A stretch of DNA of 64,000 nucleotides from Cavia porcellus (Eukaryota > Chordata > Mammalia > Rodentia > Caviidae). A program made the position numbers and the translations under genes. Of the stretch, positions 1-11,771 are shown in pieces. Under the pieces are notes generated by a model, which did no database searches, had not been told where the DNA came from, and saw nothing but the letters and a program-made list of their open reading frames with translations. The DNA lies in the NCBI RefSeq assembly GCF_034190915.1, contig NW_026947499.1:2479950-2543949 (forward strand), written 5' to 3'. The number at the start of each line of letters is the position of its first letter. Within the stretch, counting starts at the first letter, position 1.

Positions 1-2976
1 AAACATGCCTTCTTGCTCTTTGGCTTTGTGGGTCCAAAGCCAGGGGACATGTTCTGCCCTGCTGCCCTGAGCTCTTCTTTGCAGCCTGAGAGGGACCCAC
101 TTTTACTCCTACACATTGTTGGCAGGAACTAGTTCTTTGGAGTCACCGTGGGCAGTTGGCTGGACCTCTCTCAGCTCCCTACAGCACTGGGTCCCTCCTA
201 CTCTGATGTTGCTGTTTCTTCTGGCCCAAACTCAAGAACATTGCTGCGTTGGGGCGCGGTGACACTGATCCCTCACAGGAGGCTGAAGGTCCTGTCTCCG
301 TCTTGGCATTGCAACCCTTAACTACATGTGCAGAGTTCCTTTTGTCACTGAATGTTTGTATTCCCAGATCCTGGAGACCAGGGCAGGGGTACTGGGTGGG
401 CCCTCTCACACTGCCACAGACAGCTCAGCACTCAGGCCCTCCTTGGTCAGCGCCACATATGCCCAAGCACTTACATTCTGGATGCCATCCATCTAGCTCA
501 GCTCCCAGCAGAGTTGTTTGCAGAAACCCAAGCCAGACTAGGAGGACCTCTTCTTTCACTGCCAGAGGCCCTGGACACCCTGGAGTTGCAGTCCCAAGGG
601 GTGAGGAGACTGCGGGCTCTCAGTCCATCCTGCTACCATTCCTGGGGGTGCTGACTTCAGGGCACAGCTTCTACTCAGCAGCGATGATCTCTCGTCCTGT
701 CAAGCAGTCTGGGGTCAGAGGCCTCTGCCAAAGGAACTGAGCCTCTCCTCTGGTTAGCTCTCTAGGGATCTCTGGCTAGAAAACTCCCCCTACCTGGGAA
801 AGTGATCACCTGCACCCATTGGATGCGCTCAGGGACAGGAGACAAGTTAGGAGAAGCCATAAAACACATGCGTCTTCCACCTGGGAAGTGGCCCAGTTTT
901 GCCTCTCTGGGAAAACCTGCCTGGCTGCACAGCTCTTTAGGAGCCACCACTGCGAGGGCAGAGCCAAGGTTTGTTCTTATGCAGCTCCTGAGCCACAGGG
1001 AGAGGACTGGCTTCCCAGGAAGTCAGCACAGGGGTGATTTTGCTGTGGAGTACAAGTGGCATCTCTATTCCTTTCTTGCCTTGCCTTAGGGACGCTTTAC
1101 CATCTCTGACACCCGCCACATAGAGAGGTGAGGTTTGTTTTCAGTCCATGGTCCTCGGGCTTTGAGAAAGAAGGAAGGCCTGGTGGAAAGGCCTGGTGGA
1201 GGGACGCCGCTTGCATCATGGTGTCAGGAAGTGGAGACAGAGGAGAGGAGCCAGGGAGGGACAGCGCTGTCCCCCTTGGAGCAGCAAATCAGCTGCAGAC
1301 CCCTCAGTCCTGTCACCCCTGTGGCCTGCTTCTCCAAGACCTACTCCCTCACAAGTGTCACGGAGAGCTTTGGTGGACACTGCCGAAGGTCAGGCAGGGC
1401 CAGGGAGCACTTCCACTCTCTGCATCCGCCACGTGAGTTACTATCCTGGCAGGATGCATGTAGGGGAAGGCACTTGTGTGGTGGGGAGATGCTGAGCCAT
1501 GGTAGTGAAGTCGTGGGCTTCTTTCTAGGCTCTGGGCAGTTTCCCCCAAATAATTATTATACGGAATTTATGTTTATTGAAAATATAACTTAGAGATCCA
1601 CGAATCACAGGTCCAGAGACATTTTCTTGGTATGGGAAATGCTGATGGCGCCATTCAGGTAGCACAGGAGGGAGCAGAGCTCCATCTGTGGCATCTCCGT
1701 GTGTGGAAGCCCTGCGGCAGAGCAGCCAGAGATTTAAATCGTGGTTATCTCAGCGCAGAGGAACTGAGAGCTTCTGCATCTTCTCAATTCCTTGTATCAC
1801 ATGCCCTTGCTCAAACAATGGACACATAGTGCTTCTGATTAGCAAGAATACATGCTCAGCTTTATACAAGGATGAAGGACGTCATGGGTGTCCACAGTTG
1901 GGGTTTGTATGGGGCCCCAGTGTGTGCCAAGCAGGACCCCTGGATCCAGCACCTCCGCCCCCACCAGGTCTCTTCTCCTCTGCGTCTCCACCCACCCCAC
2001 TTTCCTCCTCTTCCTCTGAGGAACACAGCTCTCCTATTGAGTCGGCCCCATAAATCAGGAAAGAAAAGATATACAAAGCCCACAAACTGTGAAAATTGTT
2101 CCCCCCAGAAAAAGACACTCCGCTAACCCTGCAGGAGCCTGCATCACCACCCCCTGCTCCTCGATCCAAGCCTTGTGAGCTAAGTTTTATGGTCTGTAGG
2201 CTTCGGCAGATATGGCCTCTGGTTCCAGACTCCCCGACGCAGGTTAGGGCATTGACAGGTGCCTTCTAGGCTTGGTCTTGCTGAATGTGGGGTGTTTGGC
2301 TTGTTCCAGGAGCATGGCCCCTCTGGGAGCACAGGGCAGTGTGCTGAGCTAGCCAGGATGTTTCCCAGGCAGGGAGGACACCCAGTTTGACAAGAAGGGC
2401 TCCTTGGGCGCCCCTGGTGCAAGCTCGCCTGGTGTTCACCTAGGAGACATCGTGCAGAAGATGAAGATGCTAATTACACTCTATTCCATGCTGAGCTTAG
2501 CAGCAAGCTCTCAGCCCGCAAGGAGGGCGTCCCAGTTCCTCTGCGTCTCCCGTCTGTGATGATGCCTGTGTTCAATGCTGCCTGTGGCTAATGAGTTGAA
2601 TCCAAAGAACATTAAGTCAGGACTCTCACACAAAAGCAAAACAAGTACTGGAAGACTCTAGAAGGACCAGCCTGCAGTGTTTGTCCAGCTGTTCCAGGTT
2701 CTTCCCCAGGTCCACACGCCTTGCCATGTGTGTGTGTCAGAGGCTGCATGGGATGCCGCTACGAGAAATTACTTTCCGTTGAGCAGAATGAATTCTGCCA
2801 TGAATTATGCATCCACCCGTGGAAGCTACAAAACCTAAAAGAACAAATAAGCAAATGTCAATTCTGAGTTTTCCTCAAAGAGTGCTCTGACTTGAAGCAC
2901 ACTTTAGACAGAGACAGTGTTAAGCATTCTCTTAAATGTCAAAGAATGTGAAGTCTACACACCTGTAAATCCCTCA
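1..2976. other. No recognisable gene or repeat
   Basis: Mixed-composition single-copy sequence with a short GGCCTGGTGGAAA duplication at about 1179-1200 and a pyrimidine-rich stretch at 1945-2035. Overlapping open frames on both strands show no family features. Confidence 0.6.
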
Positions 2977-3090
2977 CTCCTCTCTCTGTCTCTCGGTCTC
3001 TCTGTCTCTCTGTCTCTCTCTCTCATTCTTTCTGTCTCTCTCTCTCTCTCTCTCTTTCTCCCTGTCTCTCTCTGTGTCTCTCTCTCCCCC
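2977..3090 (+). repeat. CT-rich microsatellite
   Basis: TCTC, TGTC and TTTC units repeat for about 110 bp on the + strand. The serine/leucine-rich open frame across it is a product of the repeat. Confidence 0.95.
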
Positions 3091-4514
3091 AGAACCCCAT
3101 GTAGTATTCATGAAGCTCAGCATAAGTTAATGAGCTTGGAAAATCCAGTCATCTTCGTTCCATGAACTCTAAATGTGAAGCCTCATTTTGCCAGCCCTGA
3201 CTTATGAGCTAAATTATTCCCCATCAGCAGCTCAGAACAAGGCTGAGAATTCATTTTATCCATAATGGGTTATCTAGGACTTGCTACAAATAATTATATT
3301 AAACTCATCTTCATGCGGAGCAGGGAGGAACTTAATTCTCAGTTCTCCATTCTGCTGGGCATACGGGAGTGGAAATGCTTCTCCATGTTGGAAAGATGTT
3401 TATGAACTTAGGCTGAGCAGTCAGGATGCCACGCACTATCTTCCTGATCTTGCTTTTTCTGATGCAAAGTTTCACTGACTTGAGCTCTGCTGGTCAGGAA
3501 AGTTGCCTGTGGGTCAGTGAGCTGCAGGGTTTCCCAGGGAAGCTCCATCCTGGAGGACAAACTGCTGGGCTCCACGTAGGCTGAGCTGACTGCACCTGTA
3601 TCCATGCCCACCTAGCCAATTGCATCCTGTGGTTTTCTGTCCCAGGAGCAGCTGAACCTGTGGCCCTTCAGGGTCTTGCTGGGCAGAGCCTGGGGACAAG
3701 AAGGTGAGAACCAGGAATCAGGTTAAATCCCACACAGGGCAGCTTCCCTGTGATGAAGGTGACCAGTAAGCATATCTAAAAGGTGCCGACAAACTGAATT
3801 CAGTAAAGGAGAGGGCGTTTGCCTGGAGGAGCCTGTCTGCCCCTGATTCCTTTTCCTGGAAGGGCTGCAGGTTTATTTCTGTAGTTTAAACTACAGGGGT
3901 TAGAGCAGCATCCAGCTGTGTAGCTGCATCCACCATCATGGTGTGGAAGATAAATGTCACTTTTCTGGCCCTTTCCTGTCTATTTGTACTCAATGTATAA
4001 CTCACTGCCAGGCCCCGCAATCACAGATAAGCTTTTTGTCCCTAAAAAAAGTTGTACCTCTGCCAGAGCCACTCCTAAGTGAGCTCTAAAGCAAGTAGCT
4101 TTTGGATCTGCCCTTCTTTAACACAGCGAAAAGGTACCCATGGTACCTTTGATACTTTTGAGTACTATTCCATTTTGCACACTGCAGTTATCAGGTGAGG
4201 GTCCCTTGAACAGTTCTCAGGCTTGGGTGATTACCCATAAAGCCACTGCAAAGGTCCACTCAGAGGTTTTGTTAGGATCACATATTTTCATTTTTTTAGG
4301 TGAATGTCTAAGTTGCCAGTGCTGGGCTACACGACGAGCATGTGTTGGGCTCTACCAGAAAACACCAAAGCATTTCCCAGAATGCCTGTGCTCTGCACAC
4401 CTCAGCAGTTGCTGAAGCCCTGGCTGCCCCAGGTCCCCGGCACTTGGAGCTCTGAAGCAGGAGCAGTGAGCTTTGCTCTCCTCTCGTGACAAGGGGCTCA
4501 TTTCATCTCCTAGC
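3091..4514. other. No recognisable gene or repeat
   Basis: Single-copy-looking sequence; open frames are under 100 codons with no recognised motif. Confidence 0.6.
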
Positions 4515-4830
4515 TGCATCTTTTTTTATCAAGATGTCTAGATATTTTGCCTGCTTTTATTAGGGATCTTATTTCCCTATTATTGGATGTTATGAGTTTT
4601 TAGTATGATAGGCATGTAAATCATTTCAAATATGCTTTGGGAAACAGATCCTCCCAGTCTAGGGTTTGCCTGTTCATGTTCTTCCTAAAGAAAGAAAAAA
4701 AGAGTTACAATGGATGTTTTTTTTTTTTCTCTTTTTTGGATCACACTTTTGGTACTTATCTCTGAAATATCTACCAACCTGAAGATCACAAAGACTTTGT
4801 TGTTAGGTTTTATATCTGAGCGATTAAATA
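4515..4830 (-). mobile_element. Ancient LINE-1 fragment (ORF2 3' region), antisense
   Basis: The + strand resembles the antisense of the mammalian L1 ORF2 end: a stretch like TCATTTCAAATATGCTTTGG, then a CCTCCCAGTCTAGGGTTTGCC part corresponding to the familiar 'CTCCCATTCTGTAGGTTG', then TTTTGGTACTTATCTCTGAA at 4747-4766. It is heavily diverged and has no open frame of interest. Confidence 0.5.
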
Positions 4831-5149
4831 TGACTGTAAAATATGACTGTAAAAAAGATAAATATAAAATGAATGCAGAGACCATTTTCCTTGGAGGGTC
4901 CATGTCCTGTGTATTCATCTTTCCGGGGTGTGATGGGAGTTGTGATCTTGAGTGGGGCTACCAGGCATGGGTTTCCAGTGCTCTCTGGGTGACAGTGTTC
5001 CCTCTCCTGCCCAGCAGGGCCAGCATGTCCTTCTCATGTCCCCTGTCCATTTGCATCATCCTCTCAAGCTCACATGTGGCCAGCATCCTTCTGGGCCAAA
5101 GTCACAGTATTGCAAATTATCCTGCTGGGCTCTCTGCTGTTGATTTGCA

Positions 5150-5578
5150 ACATAAAGCTGGCTAAAAGCCCCCAACAATAGGCATGCCACAGCCTCTATA
5201 TTCGATTGCTTTGTAATTTCCTTTTTAAGATTAATCAGTCCATTGCCCTTTGTCTCAGTCTCTGGGCATGAGCAAAATGCAGACAAACTTTCTGCCAAGC
5301 CATAACACACATCATGGGGAGTCCAACAACCAATGCCGTCCTTCTTCCCTGCAGAAACCTCCCAAGCCTGGTCTTTACCATCAGGCTTTCTATCAGCCTT
5401 CTGGTCTCCTGAGCTCTGACCAGAATCTCCTCTACAGAACAGCCTATGCTGCTCCAGCTTTATGCATCCAGGAGACATGTCCAAATCTTTCCAAACCCTG
5501 CCCACAAGCCATTTCCAAAGCCTCTTGAAAAACATGGCCAGGTATAGCACAGCAAATGACCCCACTCCTCGGTACCAA
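5150..5578 (-). mobile_element. MaLR (ERVL-type) internal segment next to its 5' LTR
   Basis: Non-coding remnant of a mammalian-apparent LTR retrotransposon interior. The same block occurs again at about 38110-38480: both contain CTTTCTGCCAAGCCATAACA, and the GAAATTTCTTCTGC-type sequence characteristic of MaLR interiors in the other copy appears here as TGTAATTTCC. It directly abuts the primer-binding site and LTR on its upstream (higher-coordinate) side. Frames are broken and no protein is predicted. Confidence 0.65.
5561..5577 (-). other. Primer-binding site of the MaLR element
   Basis: The + strand reads CCCACTCCTCGGTACCA, which looks like a tRNA 3' end finishing in CCA; its complement is what a minus-strand element would present for tRNA priming. 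ERVL/MaLR elements prime with leucine tRNA, consistent with this ending. It lies immediately inside the LTR that begins at about 5579. Confidence 0.65.
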
Positions 5579-5920
5579 ATTCTGTCTTAGTTACTTTTTA
5601 CTCCTCACTGAGACAAAATACCTAAAGCCCAAAGTTGAGAAAGGAAAGGTTTATTTCTTACAGTTTTTGGAGGTTTCAGTCCATACTCAGTTGGCTCCAA
5701 GGCAGGCTGGCATGGTGGGGCCACAGTTCATGGTGGCTGCAAACAGCAAGGCTGAAATCAGCAAAAGAGCAAGCACCTTCTTCCTGCCATTACATCACAT
5801 CCTGGCTCCACCCCGATGTGGGTGGAGCACTCACACCATCAATCCAAGCACTAGACAATGAACCATCACAAATGCACAATGCAAACTCATGAGGCCTGGG
5901 ACCACAGACATAAACCATGA
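5579..5920 (-). mobile_element. MaLR-type LTR
   Basis: On the minus strand it starts TGTCATGGTTTATG and ends near ...CTAAGACA. It carries the shared MaLR motifs: GGGTGGAGCCAGGATGTGAT, GTATGGACTGAAACCTCC and a downstream AAATAAACC polyadenylation region (+ strand 5647-5656, GTTTATTTCT). It is the 5' LTR of the incomplete element whose interior is at 5150-5578. The LTR at 47510-47850 is the same subfamily. Confidence 0.8.
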
Positions 5921-8900
5921 CAGGAAGGATTCTGCCATTATTTCTGTTAACAGGTTTTTTATGTAGTTGCTGCTGTCTCCTGTGTTTTCCTTGGCTCCCT
6001 TCATTATTATCTTTCTCTTTGTATCATCTCGCATCTGTGTGGTTGATTTGTCGTGGTCCCTTGCCAATTTTAAGTAATCTTTCTTTCCATCATCACTGCC
6101 TGCTGCTCTGTCTTGCAGATGGGCCGTTTTTCCTCATATAGCTCACTGTGCTGCCTGTAATTTCAATAGAGCTCTTAATCTCCTAGATATCAGTACATTC
6201 TCTGGATTCCCCTTGTTTCTTATGTTGGACATGCACGGCTTCCGTCGTTTCCCTAAGCTCCTCTACTCTTTAATCTATGTCTCCTCTAGATTCACCAATC
6301 ACGCCCTTCATTATGGCCACCATCTCTGAGGTTATCTGAGAAACTGCTTCCTATTTGATTTTTCCAGAACCTCATTCATCTGCTTTGTCACTTCCACTAT
6401 TACGGTGTCACAGAGTCCAGGAGGGTGGCTTTTGGATTGTTCTCCTCATTGTCCCCGGGTTTGCCTTTGGTGAGCTGGAAGTCTGGGGCTGCATCTTGCT
6501 TCTGTGTCTGTTCATTTTCTATTTTTCAGCTTAATTGCTGCACTGATGTTTGTAAATGATTTGTGGAAGGTGTGTTTATTGCTAGCACTGAGAACCTTTA
6601 GGAACTGACTACTTCTCTGAGACCTCTTTCGGGTGTAGCTGGCTCTTGGCCTCTGAGTCTGTTGCAAGCTCCCACCTCGTCAGCTGATGGGGGAGGAGGA
6701 GTGGCTGCCCACTGGCCCAGCCCCTGGTTCTCAGGCCCTGGCCTGTAGTACTGTCTATGACCCTCAGGCTGTCTCAGTCTCGGCACACCAGGAAGGAAGA
6801 CTGACTAGAGCAATTGTGTCGACTTGGCTGAAATAGTGCCGTAAGTAATAACGATGGCATCAAGCACCCTAAAAACGACAACCTGTGGTGACTGTTAATT
6901 TTCCATCTCTAACCATGTCCACGGGATTTGGAGTTATATAACCAAACCTAAGACAAACCAGCAGATCGTGTACAGTAAATATTCCTCAATATGGTCATTT
7001 CACACTCCAGGGAGAAAACTTAAAAAGAACTAGGAGGGAAATAGAGAAATAGAAGGAGGGAAGCTGGTTAGAAGCCAGGCTGGAGCACAGCGGAAGATTA
7101 TTCAAGCTTTGGGAACAGGTGAAGAAGACGGGAGGGAAAGAAAGAAGAAACCAGAACAGAACAAAACAAACATCTAGAAACCATGTTCTCAGCTGTAAAA
7201 AATAAGAAAAATCAAAAAATGCACAGAGAGCAAAACATTTTACAACTAAAAAGCAAAAAAATTTTTACAACTAAAAAGTTGATTTTTACAACTAAAAAGT
7301 TTAAAAAGCAGAAAAAGTACCCACTTCTGTGTATGCCTATGATGTCACTGGTAGACAGAGTGGACAGACAGAGCCCAGAACCGTGATGGTGGGTCCCGGA
7401 AAGCCGCAGTAGAATTATGGAGCTTGTGCATAATCCCAGCACAACTGACCTTTAGTTCCACTGAAGTCCAGGCTGCCTCTGTTGTCCAGCTGTGAGGCTG
7501 GAACCCAAGTTTTTCATCCCTAAACCCTGAGTGCCTCCTGCCAACCTGGACTTGGCTCGCTGAGCCCCTGCTGGCTTGGCAGGTACCCCTCACCCTGACA
7601 CTTGGAGCTGCTGGACAGAGCCAGCCCGCAGTGCTCTGCATGCTGACTTCTGTTGGCCCCTTCCAAGATGGCAACCAGCCCATCGGCCTTCCCTGGGGAG
7701 TGTCTGAACCCGAATAACTGAGCGGCTACTGCAGTCCACAGTGCCCACTGCTCCACCCCACAGGTGCATTTCTCCCTGGTGGTTTCCGGAGACTCCAATA
7801 GTCACCTTGCTTCTGTAGGTCTAAGCTGCTCTACCCACAACTCCAGCCGGTGAAAGGAAGAAAGCACCACCTGCCACCTCCATTCCCGCACTGAAGTTGC
7901 TCTCTCCACTGTCCCTATGGGCTCTAATTCTCATTCAGATCCTGGCTGGGTCCCAGGGACCCACTCCTTTCTCCCCTCCTCTTCCTCATCTTGCTATGCT
8001 CCATCATCTGAATTCCAAATGCCAGAGAGGGTCTTCTCACCACTCCGCCGCCTCCCTGGAGGTCTGGTGTAAATAATTTCAAAAGCAAAATGAAAGATGG
8101 ATGGCAGGAAACAGGACAGTAGGCCTTATGCGATGAGGCGGGGTCCCAGGATGGAGGGAGAGAAGCGGAAGGTGACGGAAAGAAAATGATTAAAGTGAAA
8201 CATGGGCGTGCACCAAACCCTTGGAGTGAACACATTGCTCACCATGTACTAACAATAAAGAAGGCCGGCCAGTGGGCTGGGCCACCCTCGTGTCTGGGCC
8301 TCACGGGTCCACCTGCCGGAGGAGGACCACAGTCCTTGTGCCTTCTTCCCTACCTGGACAATGGAGACTGACCCTCCTGTTTTCCCAATAGATTGCATGG
8401 CCAGGAAATAATACTCAGTCCTTTGGAATGATGCTCCCCAAAGGAATGCATGCAGCTGTTTGTGCCCAGGGTCGCAGCCTTGCTTCTTACAAGAAAGAGC
8501 CACGTCATCTGGGTCACGGAGGAAGCTGCGGCTGGATTATCTGTGACCACAGGTCAGGAGCCCTCTGTTGTGAAAATAGTCTTTTCTATTAGGGAATATA
8601 AAGCCTTCCTCACTCTGTGGTGTCAGGTTATAGGGGAGCCACAGAAGAAGTTTATCCAGCAAAAATGTCTTGGACTAGTTTAAGGAAGGAGTGATCAGTG
8701 CTTAAGTCAGTCTTTATTCTGGTTTTCCTGCTGGTGCAGCTGTCACCAACCACATTTAGACAACAGAAGAGGACAGACAGCTTTGGGGGACCCTAGTTAT
8801 TATCTGGAGCAAAGTTCTGTGGACTGTTTTGAGCTGTGCTTTTGGCAAATAGCCACATGATGTTTGTGGCTGAAGGGAATAAAGATGGGGCAGACTTGGG

Positions 8901-9347
8901 ATTCCTGCAGGAGCTGAGCAAACTTTGGTCCAGCAGTGAGCCCAGGAAGCAGCTGGAATCGGGGACAGCAGGGTGGGAAACCCCAGCTGCACACACTGGT
9001 GGTGCCTGGGGGCCCAAGGGACAGGGGCCACCCAGGAGCTAGCTTAGAGTGTGGGTAGCACACGGACAAGAGTGGGGGCAGCTTGGCCACTGGGCCCTCC
9101 TGCTCCATCCATGACTTCTATGCAAAGTGGGAAGATATCAAAAAGCTATTACAAAATAAATGGACAAGTCAATGGGGCCTAACCATGCAGTTAAAATGCT
9201 TCTGGGTTAGGCTCTGGTTTTGAACAGCAGAGGCTGTGAGGCAAATGTGCAGGGGTTTAGACAGAGGAATTAAATAAAAGCAGCACTGCCATGGACGGGA
9301 AGTGATGCTGCTTCTGTAGAATGCTTGTTAACAAGAAGACAACTAAA
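5921..9347. other. Mostly unassigned sequence
   Basis: From 5921 to about 6600 the composition (T-rich with many short pyrimidine words) suggests a very old retroelement, but nothing specific is identifiable. 6600-9347 appears single-copy apart from the short repeats at 7238-7299. Confidence 0.5.
7238..7299 (+). repeat. Three short repeats of TTTTACAACTAAAAAG
   Basis: The 16-17-bp unit occurs at 7238-7253, 7262-7278 and 7283-7299, separated by short A/T-rich linkers. Each unit is itself partly self-complementary (CTTTTT/AAAAAG). It lies in an A-rich stretch without a gene. Confidence 0.85.
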
Positions 9348-9363
9348 GACTAAGTTTTTCTTT
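9348..9363. repeat. Target-site duplication, left copy
   Basis: The 16-bp sequence GACTAAGTTTTTCTTT is repeated without mismatch at 12504-12519, on the far side of the L1 insertion. On the element's strand it begins with an A-rich motif (AAAGAAAA), close to the L1 endonuclease preference for cutting at TTTT/AA. Confidence 0.93.
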
Positions 9364-10757
9364 TTTTTTTCTTTTTTTTTTATTTTATTTAAGGAGAAAA
9401 GAAAAAAAAAAGCAGAGAGAGGGTACAAGTTATACAGATTTGCAGAAAAAAAATGAACAGTAGGAAATCACTAGTTAATGGACTACATACTGTCATCTTA
9501 GAAATAATTGTTCAAGTCACAAAATTAAAGCTTGTAAAGTGGACATTCCATCAATGATACTGCAAACAGTTCTGTTCAATGATCCAATAAAACTCTGTGA
9601 TATCATATTCTATCTTATACACTTAAATATACATGCAGTTATATAGTTTAGAGCACTTTCTTTTCCTCTCTTTTGTACAATGACTATTACACATTTTGGG
9701 TTTCATTGCTCTCACGGTTCTTATTACTTTTTTGGAAGAGAGTAAAACCAAATGTGACATAACAGAACAGAATCGGTCAAATCAAAAGGGTGGACATAAT
9801 AGATAATGTGAAAACATAACACAAGGTAATCAACAATGGTTACCATAATGCCTCCCGCTATCTCTAATAGAATTGCCTATACCATTAGTTATAATACAAT
9901 TGAACAAAACAGTAAAGAACAAAACTGACAAAGCCAAACCATTGGAGACATTGTAGGTCTTCAAAAGTAGATAAAAGTCAACGAGAATGGGCGTTATAAT
10001 GAATCTCATTATCTTCACAGCTGATGCCTAAATTTTCGAACCTGATACTATCCAGCAAAACAGAATAGGGGAACATCAGTTAAAAACCAGATGGTGAGAG
10101 TAACACAGGGCTTTAAATCGAGGTAATGGAAAGTCAAAGTGGGTTACTATAATATATCCTGCTATTTTTTTCCCTTTAATTAAAAGGATAAAAATTTTAA
10201 AAAAAGTATTAAAAAAGTAAATAATGGAGTGGAGATTGAGATAAAAGAGGGCATAACAACGAAACAGCACAGATCAAAACATAACCATTTAAGCAGAATA
10301 GTGTTTCACCACCAGATAATCCTGACCTAAAAGTAGTTACCATATTGTCTCTTTCCTTGAAATCCTTGAGTACAACTTCGTATACTGTAGCATTAAGTAT
10401 ACCAAACAATGTAAAACCATTCAAGAGAATGACAGCATTACAGAGTATTTAGAATCGACTAACAGAAAATGAATAATGGTTTCTGTATAATCTCCTTGTC
10501 TTTAAAAGGTTTTTGCTTATACTATTGTACATAATAAAATCCAGCAAGATACAACCTATTTAGACCATTGGAGACAGAAGGACAAAAGCTAGATGAGACT
10601 TCAAAACAAGATGATACTAAATTAGTACTACCTATTAAGATGTCATTTTCTCCAAAATAGCTGTTCCTATCATCCAATCTTCTCTGCCTCATTTTTGTTG
10701 AGCTCTTATTCTGTCAGTAGCTGTCAGTTTGTCTTCTTCACTTTATTCTCTGCTCCA
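9364..10757 (-). repeat. HAL1-like 3' region with degenerate ~150-190 bp tandem units
   Basis: This stretch replaces ORF2 and serves as 3'UTR. A motif related to ATGGTAACCATTGTTGATT recurs on the element strand near + positions 9835-9855, 9989-10008, 10142-10158 and 10330-10350. The spacing is about 152, 153 and 194 bp, so the region is an old tandem array. GAAGACCTACAATGTCTCCA (9946-9965) resembles GAAGTCTCATCTAG...TCTCCA further upstream in the element, which supports the same reading. The end carries a pyrimidine-rich tract, then TAAATAAAATAAAA and A-runs. No long frame is present. Confidence 0.6.
10522..10692 (-). CDS. Short open frame where ORF2 would start (56 codons), doubtful
   Basis: On the element strand the first ATG after the ORF1 stop opens a 56-codon frame beginning MRQRRLDDRN and ending ...GFYYVQ before TAG. 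It starts 65 bp beyond ORF1, about where ORF2 begins in complete L1s. It shows none of the ORF2 endonuclease signatures and is hydrophobic and serine-rich. It may be chance, or a residue of the event that replaced ORF2. I do not recognise it and assign no function. Confidence 0.15.
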   Translation of the reverse strand: MRQRRLDDRNSYFGENDILIGSTNLVSSCFEVSSSFCPSVSNGLNRLYLAGFYYVQ

Positions 10758-11771
10758 TTAGTCGTGGCCTCCACTATTTCTGGATTCTTTGTATTTTTCT
10801 TTTTTTAGAATATCCTGCAATACTCTCTGTAGAGTTGAATTGGTGGTTGCAAATTCCCCCAGTTCCTCTTTATCCTGGAAGCACCTTGTTTTCCCATCAA
10901 TTTCCAGGGACAGTTGTGCAGGATATCTCAATCTTGGCTGGAGATTATTATCTTTCAAAGCTTGAATTATTTCCCCCCACGCTCTTCGTGATTTGATGGT
11001 TTGTGCAGAGAAATCTGCTGTAATTCTGATGGGTGCTCCCTTGTAAGTGGTCTGTTTCTTGTCTCTGACAGCTTTTAATATTCTGTTCTTGTATTGAATT
11101 TCTGGAATTTTTATTATTATATGCCTGGGTGTTGCTCTATTTGGGTTGTAGGTAGCTGGGGTCCTGTATGCCTCATACATCTGAGTATCTTTACCTTTTG
11201 CTAAATTAGGAAAATTCTCCTGGATTATTTCTGTGAGTAGCTTTTGTAGTTCATTTGTTTGTGTCCCTACTTCTTCTTTTATGTTCTTAATCCTTAAGTT
11301 ATGGATCCTCTTATCATCTTCTTGTCTTTGTATTATTGCTGTTTGTTTCTTTGTTATTTTTAAGAAGTTTTTCATTTCATTCTCCCATATTACAATTCTG
11401 CCCTCCAGTTCAGATAGTCTGTCCTTAGTTTCTTTCAAGCTGTTATGCCAGTCTTCTATAGACTTCTTAGTTTCTTGGTAGTCCCTTTGAACCTGCTTCA
11501 CGTATTCTATGCTTTCCCTGTTTTCTCCATCAAACAATTCTCCCCTCTTTTTCTGTTCTTCCATTCCACCATCTGTTTTTTCTTGGGTGGGGCTTAGCAT
11601 TTCTCTAACTATTTTGCATACTTCTAGCTTCAGGTCGTTGATAACTTCATTCCTGAATTGGTCTATGAGTCTCTCTATATGGTGCTTTATGTGTATTGGT
11701 GTGGTGTCTGCTATTGCCTGTTTCTCAGAATTGGGGGCCGAGGAGCCTTTCTTGTTGCTGCCTCTTCCCAT
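10758..11771 (-). CDS. LINE-1 ORF1 protein (RNA-binding chaperone), intact
   Basis: A 337-residue L1 ORF1p, the trimeric nucleic-acid chaperone that coats L1 RNA in cytoplasmic ribonucleoprotein particles. The N-terminus is short and basic (MGRGSNKKG). Residues about 75-150 are rich in heptad-like E, K and L and form the coiled coil; RLSELE at 118-123 fits the RhxxhE trimerisation motif. An RRM follows from about 153 (NLRIKN at 158-163, ENFPNL at 185-190, then TPRHIII at 214-220). The C-terminal domain includes RRAWG at 262-266 and RYPAQL at 282-287 and ends at 337. Length matches mammalian ORF1p (about 338 in human). The start is the first ATG after the GC-rich 5'UTR and the stop is TAA. There is no frameshift or stop. 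It lacks an ORF2 partner downstream, so mobility would depend on ORF2p made elsewhere. Identification as L1 ORF1p is secure; whether it is expressed cannot be seen. Confidence 0.95.
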   Translation of the reverse strand: MGRGSNKKGSSAPNSEKQAIADTTPIHIKHHIERLIDQFRNEVINDLKLEVCKIVREMLSPTQEKTDGGMEEQKKRGELFDGENRESIEYVKQVQRDYQETKKSIEDWHNSLKETKDRLSELEGRIVIWENEMKNFLKITKKQTAIIQRQEDDKRIHNLRIKNIKEEVGTQTNELQKLLTEIIQENFPNLAKGKDTQMYEAYRTPATYNPNRATPRHIIIKIPEIQYKNRILKAVRDKKQTTYKGAPIRITADFSAQTIKSRRAWGEIIQALKDNNLQPRLRYPAQLSLEIDGKTRCFQDKEELGEFATTNSTLQRVLQDILKKEKYKESRNSGGHD

